NCBI GenBank assembly: GCA_963778465.1
Contig: CAVZUK010000003.1
Span: forward strand, 2,480,001-2,544,000
Length of the DNA: 64,000 bases
Reading direction: 5' to 3'
Source: CAVZBW01 sp963778465
Lineage (GTDB): Bacteria; Actinomycetota; Acidimicrobiia; Acidimicrobiales; RAAP-2
Shown here: positions 58,535 to 64,000 of the stretch, piece after piece
Layout: every line of letters begins with the position of its first letter
Numbering within the stretch: position 1 is the stretch's first letter
Program-made: the position numbers and the translations under genes
The notes under the pieces: generated by a model
What the model was told of the DNA's origin: nothing
Database searches by the model: none
What the model saw: the letters and a program-made list of their open reading frames with translations, nothing else

Positions 58535-58998
58535 CCGCCGGCCTTCCCGAGGAGGAACGAGGTCACGAGCACCACGAGGACGTAGGCGCCGAGCACCACA
58601 TATGTCCGATCGCGTTGGTACACAAAAGCCACGATAGACACCGCCACGCGGGCGATGGGGGTAAGGAGCAGCAGGAGGAGGCCCAGGGCCACGAGCGAGC
58701 CGCCCTGGCCCGAGCCCAGCCCCGACACCAAGGTGCCGACACTATGCGGGAATACGAAGTGACCCTGGATGATCGTCTGACGCACGGTCGACGACGTCCG
58801 GTACTCCGGGTGACGGACGAAGGAGAGGACGAGCCCGGCGGCGATCACGGCGATGCTCAGCGCGACGCCGATCCTCAGGATCGCGGAGATGGCGGCCTCG
58901 GTCTTGCGGACCTGGTCGGATGGGTCCGGCGCGCCTGGGGCGGGGCGATCGACCTCCTCGACCGGCTGCCTCGGACCCGTGGGCGGCTGCCCGATCAC
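58531..58998 (-). CDS. DUF1634 membrane protein
   Basis: A 155-residue protein with three or four membrane segments: ILRIGVALSIAVIAAGLVLS, LVALGLLLLLLTPIARVAVS and YVVLGAYVLVVLVTSFLLG, after a soluble, proline-rich N-terminus. DUF1634 proteins are typically encoded next to TauE/SafE permeases, as here, and may be their accessory subunit. The ATG at 58998 overlaps the permease stop by 4 bp. Confidence 0.85.
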   Translation of the reverse strand: MIGQPPTGPRQPVEEVDRPAPGAPDPSDQVRKTEAAISAILRIGVALSIAVIAAGLVLSFVRHPEYRTSSTVRQTIIQGHFVFPHSVGTLVSGLGSGQGGSLVALGLLLLLLTPIARVAVSIVAFVYQRDRTYVVLGAYVLVVLVTSFLLGKAGG

Positions 58999-59831
58999 CG
59001 GATCCCCTTGAAGAGCATCTCGCCCGCGACGGCGACCAGGACCGCGACGAACAGGACGCGGATGGTGCCGCTCCCGATCCGCGGGAGGTGGCGGGCCCCG
59101 ATGGTCGCACCGATGAGCACGCCCACCGCGACCGGTCCGGCGATGAAGGGATCGATGTCGCCGCGCGCGAAGTAGACCCCTGCGCTGGCGGCAGCCGTCA
59201 CGCCGATCATGAAGTTGCTCGTCGCAGTGGACACCTTGATCGGGAGGTGCATCGCCAGATCCATGGCGGGCACCTTGAGGGCCCCCGAGCCGATGCCGAG
59301 CAGCCCGCTCACCGTCCCGGCGACGTACATGAGGCTCAGCCCGGCGGGCGTGTGGGTGACCCGATAGTCGATCTCCCTGCCCTCGGCCTGGTCGTAGTAG
59401 GAGTCGTGGAGCCGGAGGCGATCCGCCCAGGCGTCGGGAGGGACCGGCGTGGAGGCATGATCGTGTCGCTTCCGCAGCATCTGCAGGGCCGAGTAGCCGA
59501 GCACCAGCCCGAACACGATGAAGAGCACCCGGGCGTCGACGAGCCCCGCGATGTAGGCCCCGGTGATCGCTCCCGTGGTGGTCCCGACCTCGAGGAGCAT
59601 CCCGATCCGGATATTGGTGAGGCGCTCTCGGACGTAGGCGGCGGCGGCACCGGACGAGGTGGCGATCACCGAGATCACCGAGGCCCCGATCGCCAGCCGG
59701 ATCGGGACGTGGAAGAACAGCGTGAGGACGGGCACGACGATGATGCCCCCACCCAGCCCGAGGAGTGACCCGAGCAACCCAGCGACCACGCAGATCGCCA
59801 CGAGCTCGAGCTCGAAACCCAGCAGGCCCAT
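58995..59831 (-). CDS. Sulfite exporter TauE/SafE family (TSUP) permease
   Basis: A 278-residue membrane transporter with two homologous halves. The signature of half 1 is GLLGSLLGLGGGIIVVPVLT. Half 2 has GTVSGLLGIGSGALKVPAMD. About eight hydrophobic segments are visible. Characterised TSUP members move sulfite, sulfoacetate or similar organic anions; the substrate here is unknown. The ATG at 59831 is preceded by TAGGAT at 6 nt (leaderless). First gene of the TSUP-DUF1634-GntR unit and divergent from argC. Confidence 0.9.
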   Translation of the reverse strand: MGLLGFELELVAICVVAGLLGSLLGLGGGIIVVPVLTLFFHVPIRLAIGASVISVIATSSGAAAAYVRERLTNIRIGMLLEVGTTTGAITGAYIAGLVDARVLFIVFGLVLGYSALQMLRKRHDHASTPVPPDAWADRLRLHDSYYDQAEGREIDYRVTHTPAGLSLMYVAGTVSGLLGIGSGALKVPAMDLAMHLPIKVSTATSNFMIGVTAAASAGVYFARGDIDPFIAGPVAVGVLIGATIGARHLPRIGSGTIRVLFVAVLVAVAGEMLFKGIR

Positions 59832-59837
59832 CCCTCG

Positions 59838-59843
59838 ATCCTA
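59838..59843 (-). promoter_or_regulatory. -10 box (TAGGAT) of the TSUP unit
   Basis: TAGGAT on the minus strand ends 6 nt before ATG 59831. Confidence 0.5.
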
Positions 59844-59875
59844 CTCATAGATACGAATGTACGTACAACTCTGGA

Positions 59876-59906
59876 TTGGGTTTCTATGCGGAGATGCGTA
59901 TAAGAT
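59876..59906 (+). promoter_or_regulatory. Promoter of the arginine operon
   Basis: TAAGAT (59901-59906) ends 7 nt before GTG 59914, and TTGGGT (59876-59881) is a possible -35 at 19 bp. The region 59843-59906 is clearly AT-richer than its surroundings. An ArgR operator would be expected here, but no convincing ARG box pair could be defined by eye. Confidence 0.5.
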
Positions 59907-59913
59907 TGCAAGC

Positions 59914-60942
59914 GTGAAGGCCGCCGTTCTCGGAGCGTCTGGGTACGCGGGCACGGAGCTGCTGCGGCTGGCCGCGGGGCATCCCGAGCTCGACGTCGCA
60001 CTGGCGCTGGGGGCGCGCGCCTCGGGACGGCCGGTGGGCGAACACACCCCGGCCCTGGCGTCCGCCTATCCCGATCTGCTGTTCGAGGAGATCGGCGGGC
60101 ACCTCGGGGATCGCCTGGCGGGCATCGACGTGGTGTTCTCGGCGCTGCCGCACGGGGAGAGCCAGGCCGTGCTGCCCGAGCTGCGGGGACGTGTCGGGCT
60201 GATCATCGACTTGGCGGCGGACTTCCGCCTGCGCGACCCCGCGGCCTACCCTCGGTGGTACGGGGAGGCGCACCGCTGCCCGGAGGTCCTGGCGGAATCC
60301 GTCTACGGGCTGCCCGAGCTGCACCGGGAGCAGCTGCGCGGCGCCGGCTTCATCGCCGCCCCCGGGTGCTACCCGACGGCGGCCATCCTTGCGCTGTGGC
60401 CGCTCGCCTCGCGGGGGTTGATCGACCTCGACGCCGGGGTGATCGTCGACGCAGCGAGCGGCGTCTCCGGCGCCGGGCGGTCGGCGAGCGACCGGTTGCA
60501 TTTCGGCGAGGTCGACGAGAACTTCAAGGCCTACGGCCTCCTCGACCATCGTCACACCCCGGAGATGGAGCAGGAGATCGGGGCGACCGTCCTCTTCACC
60601 CCGCACCTTGCGCCCATGACCCGAGGGATCCTGGCGACGTGCTACGCGCGGCCGACCGACCCCCGCTTGGGTACCGCCGGAGCACTGGACGCCCTCGGTG
60701 ACGCCTACGGAGACGAGCCCTTCGTCTCCGTGGTCGCGGAGTCTCCCGCCACCAAGTCCACGAGCGGGTCCAACACCGTGCACGTGACGGCCCGGGTCGA
60801 CCCCCGCACCGGCTGGGTGGTGGCCCTGAGCGCGCTGGACAACCTGGTGAAGGGAGCCGCCGGTCAGGCTATCCAGGCGATGAACGTCGCGGCCGACCTC
60901 CCCGAGACGTCGGGTCTGCCCACTGCGGGGATGTACCCGTGA
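59914..60942 (+). CDS. argC: N-acetyl-gamma-glutamyl-phosphate reductase
   Basis: A 342-residue NADP-dependent reductase of arginine synthesis. VLGASGYAGTELLRLAAGHP is the nucleotide-binding start, IDLAADFRLRD follows, and the catalytic cysteine is in AAPGCYPTAAIL. VDAASGVSGAGR and HRHTPEMEQEI carry the remaining conserved residues. GTG 59914 fits the leaderless promoter. First gene of argC-J-B-D; overlaps argJ by 4 bp. Confidence 0.97.
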   Translation: MKAAVLGASGYAGTELLRLAAGHPELDVALALGARASGRPVGEHTPALASAYPDLLFEEIGGHLGDRLAGIDVVFSALPHGESQAVLPELRGRVGLIIDLAADFRLRDPAAYPRWYGEAHRCPEVLAESVYGLPELHREQLRGAGFIAAPGCYPTAAILALWPLASRGLIDLDAGVIVDAASGVSGAGRSASDRLHFGEVDENFKAYGLLDHRHTPEMEQEIGATVLFTPHLAPMTRGILATCYARPTDPRLGTAGALDALGDAYGDEPFVSVVAESPATKSTSGSNTVHVTARVDPRTGWVVALSALDNLVKGAAGQAIQAMNVAADLPETSGLPTAGMYP

Positions 60943-62108
60943 GCGTCGTCGCGCCGGCCGGGTTCCGGGCGTCGGGGGTGGCGGGCGGGATCAAGCCGGC
61001 GGGATCGCTCGACATGGCGCTCGTCTGTACGGACGACGCCAAACCGGTGAGCGCCGCGGCCGTCTTCACCTCGAACCTCGCCGCGGCGGCACCGGTCACG
61101 GTGAGCCGGGAGCACCTCCTCGCGAGCGCTGGGAGGGCCGCCGGAGTCGTCCTCACGTCGGGCAATGCGAACGCGGCCACCGGACGCGCCGGGATCGAGG
61201 CCGCCCGGACGGTCTGCCGCCACGTCGCCGAGGGATTGTCGTTGGAGGAGATCGACCTGCTCATCTGCCAGACGGGCCTGATCGGCGTGCCGTTCCCCGT
61301 CCACGTGGTCGCCGACGCCGCCAAGGACCTCGTCGGCACCCTCGGGGCGGACGCCGCGGCCGGTGAACGGGCGGCCGTCGCGATCATGACCACCGACACG
61401 GTGCGCAAGGAGGCCTTGGTCGGCGCCGACGGGTTCAACGTGGGGGGGATGGCCAAGGGGGCCGCCATGCTGGCGCCGGACATGGCCACCATGCTCGCCG
61501 TGCTCACGACCGACGCCGCCTGCGAACCGGAGACGCTGCGGGAGCTGCTGCGCGAGGCCATGGGCACCACGTTCAACGCGCTGAGCGTGGACGGCTGCAC
61601 GTCGACCAACGACACGGTCGTCGTCCTGGCGAGTGGCAGAGCCGGTCCCGTCCCGCCGGACCAGCTGGGCTCGGCGATGGAGACGGCCTCCTCCCAGCTG
61701 GCCGGTCAGATGGCGGAGGATGCGGAGGGCGCCACACTGGTGGCGAGGGTGCGCGTGGTCGGCGCCCGCACCGACGAGGAGGCGCATCGGGCGGCTCGCA
61801 AGGTTGCCGACTCGCTGCTCGTCAAGTGCTCGCTCAACGGACGGGATCCCTACTGGGGCCGGGTCGTGAGCGAGCTCGGCTCGGCGGGAGTGACGTTCGA
61901 CATGGACAACGTGTCGGTCTCCTACGGCGGCACGCGGGTGTGCCGGGCGGGGGTGGCGGTCGAGCACGACGCCTCGGCCGTGGCCTCGCACCTGGCCGGT
62001 CGCCACGTCGAGATCGGCTGCGACCTCGGGATCGGCGACGGGTCGGGGGTCGTGCTCGCCACCGACCTCGGCTACGGCTACCTGGACGAGAACCGGACGA
62101 CCTCGTGA
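60939..62108 (+). CDS. argJ: Glutamate N-acetyltransferase / amino-acid acetyltransferase
   Basis: A 389-residue self-cleaving enzyme of the cyclic arginine pathway. The autoprocessing site lies in MAKGAAMLAPDMATMLAVLT, with the threonine of ATML as N-terminal nucleophile of the beta chain. GIKPAGSLDMALVCTDD, VVLTSGNANAATGRAG and NALSVDGCTSTNDTVVVLAS are further blocks. Presence of argJ without argA or argE nearby fits acetyl-group recycling. GTG start overlapping argC; overlaps argB by 4 bp. Confidence 0.96.
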   Translation: MSVVAPAGFRASGVAGGIKPAGSLDMALVCTDDAKPVSAAAVFTSNLAAAAPVTVSREHLLASAGRAAGVVLTSGNANAATGRAGIEAARTVCRHVAEGLSLEEIDLLICQTGLIGVPFPVHVVADAAKDLVGTLGADAAAGERAAVAIMTTDTVRKEALVGADGFNVGGMAKGAAMLAPDMATMLAVLTTDAACEPETLRELLREAMGTTFNALSVDGCTSTNDTVVVLASGRAGPVPPDQLGSAMETASSQLAGQMAEDAEGATLVARVRVVGARTDEEAHRAARKVADSLLVKCSLNGRDPYWGRVVSELGSAGVTFDMDNVSVSYGGTRVCRAGVAVEHDASAVASHLAGRHVEIGCDLGIGDGSGVVLATDLGYGYLDENRTTS

Positions 62109-62965
62109 AGGGCGCCCAGGCGATCGCGGACGTCTTGGTCGAGGCGCTGCCGTACATCCGGCGCTTCCTCGGCAAGGTCGTCGTCGTGAAGTACGGCGGC
62201 AATGTCCTCGGCGCCGGCGAGGAGGGCGAGGCGCTCGCCTCGTTCGCCGAGGACGTGGTGTTGCTGCACACCGTCGGCATGCGTCCCGTCGTGGTGCACG
62301 GGGGCGGACCGCAGATCGGCGACCTGATGCGGCGCCTGGGCAAGGTGCCCGAATTCCGCGACGGACTCCGGGTGACCGACGCCGACACCCTCGACATCGC
62401 CAGGATGGTCCTCGTCGGCAAGGTCAACCGGGACATCGTCTCGGCCATCAACGTCCACGGCCCCCTTGCCGTCGGACTTTCCGGGGAGGACGCCAACCTC
62501 ATCACGGCGTCCCCTCAGGATGCCGACCTCGGGTTCGTCGGCTCCGTCGAGCGTGTCGACCCGAGCATCCTCACGGCCCTGCTGGCGGAGGGCCTGGTGC
62601 CCGTGGTGGCGACGATCGGCGCCGACATCGACGGGCAGGCCTACAACATCAACGCCGACACGGTCGCCGGCGCCTTGGCGGCCGCCCTGAACGCGGAGAA
62701 GCTCGTGCTCCTCACCGACGTGGAGGGTCTCCGAGGCGATCCCGAGGATCCCGACTCGGTCCACGGGAAGCTCGACGCGGTGGAACTGGAAGGGTTGGTC
62801 CGCCAGGGGATCGCCTCGGGCGGGATGGTGCCCAAGGCCGAGGCCTGCCTGCGGGCGGTCCAGGCCGGGGTCCCGACCGCCCATCTCCTGGACGGTCGAG
62901 TGCCCCACGCCCTGCTCCTCGAGCTCTTTACCGACGCCGGCATCGGGACGATGGTGGTGCCGTGA
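62105..62965 (+). CDS. argB: N-acetylglutamate kinase
   Basis: A 286-residue amino-acid kinase. VVVKYGGNVLG holds the ATP-phosphate lysine, VVVHGGGPQIGDLMRRLGKV the substrate loop, and AYNINADTVAGALAAALNAE with LVLLTDVEGL the remaining sites. The N-terminal helix (AQAIADVLVEALPYIRRFLG) is of the type that, in arginine-sensitive hexameric enzymes, interlocks dimers, so feedback inhibition by arginine is likely. GTG start; overlaps argD by 4 bp. Confidence 0.96.
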   Translation: MKGAQAIADVLVEALPYIRRFLGKVVVVKYGGNVLGAGEEGEALASFAEDVVLLHTVGMRPVVVHGGGPQIGDLMRRLGKVPEFRDGLRVTDADTLDIARMVLVGKVNRDIVSAINVHGPLAVGLSGEDANLITASPQDADLGFVGSVERVDPSILTALLAEGLVPVVATIGADIDGQAYNINADTVAGALAAALNAEKLVLLTDVEGLRGDPEDPDSVHGKLDAVELEGLVRQGIASGGMVPKAEACLRAVQAGVPTAHLLDGRVPHALLLELFTDAGIGTMVVP

Positions 62966-64000
62966 CGGTGTCCGACCCCGCGGGGAGCCCGGGAGCGGTC
63001 GCGAGCTCGTTGATGCAGACCTACTCGCCCGCACCCGTCACGTTCGTCCGGGGACTCGGCACGGAGCTGTGGGACGACCGGGGCCGTCGGTACCTCGACT
63101 TCGTGGCGGGCCTGGCCGTGGTCTCGCTCGGCCATGCCCATCCGGAGGTGGCCGATGCCGTGGCCGCACAGGCACACCGCCTGTGGCACGTCTCCAACCT
63201 CTACCGCAACGAGCTGGCGCCCGAGGTGGCGGACACCCTCGACCGGCTGATCGGCGGGGGCCTCGAGCGCGCGGGCGGGCAGATCTTCTTCGCCAACTCC
63301 GGGGCCGAGGCCAACGAATGCGCCCTCAAGCTGGCCCGGCGCTGGGCCGGCAAGGGCCGCCACATCGTCGTGTCCGCCTGGGACTCGTTTCACGGGCGCA
63401 CGTTGGCAACGCTCACGGCTACCGGGCAGCCCGCCAAGCACGCGCCCTTCCAGCCATTGCCTCCGGGCTTCGTGCACATTCCCTACGACGACCTCCCTGC
63501 CTTGGCGGGCACCCTTCGGGATGCCGGGGACGGTAGGGGAGTAGCCGGCGTGCTGCTCGAGCCGCTCCAGGGGGAGGGCGGCGTGATCCCCCCGTCTTCC
63601 GATTACCTGCGAGGGGTGCGCCAGCTCTGCGACGAGCACGACGCGCTCTTGATCCTCGACGAGGTGCAGACGGGCCTCGGCCGAACCGGCGAGTGGTTCG
63701 CCTTCCGGGCCCACAACCTGGAGCCCGACGTCGTGACGATGGCCAAAGCACTGGGGAACGGCATGCCGGTCGGCGCGTGCTGGGCCCGGGCCGAGGTCGC
63801 CGCCGCCTTTGGACCGGGCGATCACGCGTCGACGTTCGGTGGGCAGCCGCTCGCCCTCTCGGCGGTCAAGGCGACGCTCGCCGTGATGGAGCGGGAGGAC
63901 GTGTGCGGGCGGGCCCGCCGGCGAGGAGACCAGCTGCGGGCCGCCCTGGCGGGACTGCCCCTGGTCACCGAGGTCCGCGGCCGCGGCCTCCTGCTCGCGG
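62962..64000 (+). CDS. argD: Acetylornithine aminotransferase, 3' end outside the window
   Basis: The first 346 codons of a class III PLP aminotransferase. LMQTYSPAPVTFVRGLGTEL opens the domain. YLDFVAGLAVVSLGHAHPEV, FFANSGAEANECALKLARRW, SFHGRTLATLTATGQ, LLILDEVQTGLGRTGEWFAF and the PLP lysine region VVTMAKALGNGMPVGACWA follow in order, then HASTFGGQPLALSA. The visible part contains all catalytic residues; only the end of the small domain is missing. GTG start in a GTGA overlap with argB. Confidence 0.95.
   Translation, partial: MTVSDPAGSPGAVASSLMQTYSPAPVTFVRGLGTELWDDRGRRYLDFVAGLAVVSLGHAHPEVADAVAAQAHRLWHVSNLYRNELAPEVADTLDRLIGGGLERAGGQIFFANSGAEANECALKLARRWAGKGRHIVVSAWDSFHGRTLATLTATGQPAKHAPFQPLPPGFVHIPYDDLPALAGTLRDAGDGRGVAGVLLEPLQGEGGVIPPSSDYLRGVRQLCDEHDALLILDEVQTGLGRTGEWFAFRAHNLEPDVVTMAKALGNGMPVGACWARAEVAAAFGPGDHASTFGGQPLALSAVKATLAVMEREDVCGRARRRGDQLRAALAGLPLVTEVRGRGLLLA

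Noticed and set aside
59832..59913. ArgR operator (ARG box) upstream of argC
   Set aside because: TATGCG/TGCGTATA-like words occur but do not form the paired palindromes expected. Only the promoter is listed.

Overview
The window is a very GC-rich chromosomal segment (about 70% G+C by eye) made almost entirely of conserved housekeeping genes, many sharing 1-4 bp stop/start overlaps. It looks like an actinobacterium, most likely of the Acidimicrobiia type. The reasons are a bacterial proteasome activator, an mIHF-type nucleoid protein next to gmk, a PriA without helicase motifs, a PHP-type DnaE, many GTG starts and a pervasive leaderless promoter pattern. No mobile element, prophage, CRISPR array, tRNA or rRNA was found, and no intergenic gap exceeds 300 bp.

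Layout. 1-3.4 kb: N-terminus of a sigma-70 factor, a histidine phosphatase, an Rrf2 regulator, an alkaline-phosphatase-superfamily enzyme and the proteasome activator Bpa. 3.6-11 kb: dnaE, a frameshifted conserved protein, and a two-gene unit of a DUF255 thioredoxin-domain protein and a proline-rich protein. 11-17.6 kb: an SDR and a menaquinone locus (menE, menB, menA, menH, menD). 17.7-23.8 kb: carotenoid oxygenase, tyrS, a lipoprotein, a flavin reductase, two small unknown proteins, a Cys-rich protein and an NfuA-like Fe-S protein. 23.9-29.4 kb: aroC-aroK-aroB-aroQ, an M24 peptidase, efp and nusB. 29.4-39.6 kb: an MBL-fold hydrolase and the pyrimidine operon pyrR-pyrB-pyrC-carA-carB-pyrD-pyrF behind a PyrR-binding RNA loop. 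39.7-46 kb: mihF, gmk, rpoZ, metK, priA-like, def, fmt. 46-51.5 kb: rpe, ribD, ribBA, ribH, hisG, a cold-shock-like protein and a divergent unknown. 51.7-57.7 kb: infC-rpmI-rplT, an SpoU methyltransferase, pheS-pheT. 57.7-59.8 kb: TSUP permease, DUF1634 protein and a GntR regulator (minus strand). 59.9-64 kb: argC-argJ-argB-argD, with argD cut by the right edge.

How it works together. The genes are mainly single-pathway blocks: menaquinone, shikimate, UMP, riboflavin and arginine synthesis, plus translation factors. Regulation visible in the sequence includes a PyrR RNA site in front of pyrR, an AUA start codon and hairpin leader at infC, three tandem 36-bp hairpin repeats directly before rplT, and a symmetric shared -10 element driving menE and menB in opposite directions. 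Seventeen transcription-unit starts carry a TANNNT hexamer 6-9 nt before the start codon, the signature of leaderless mRNAs.

Caution on sequence quality. Five conserved genes are out of frame as given (unknown at 7.3 kb, menD, mihF, metK, unknown at 51 kb). Four are explained by loss of one dinucleotide in a short GC or TC tract, and rpe carries a 13-bp tandem duplication over its start. Because metK is normally essential, consensus error is the simplest explanation; the read data need checking before any of these is called a pseudogene.
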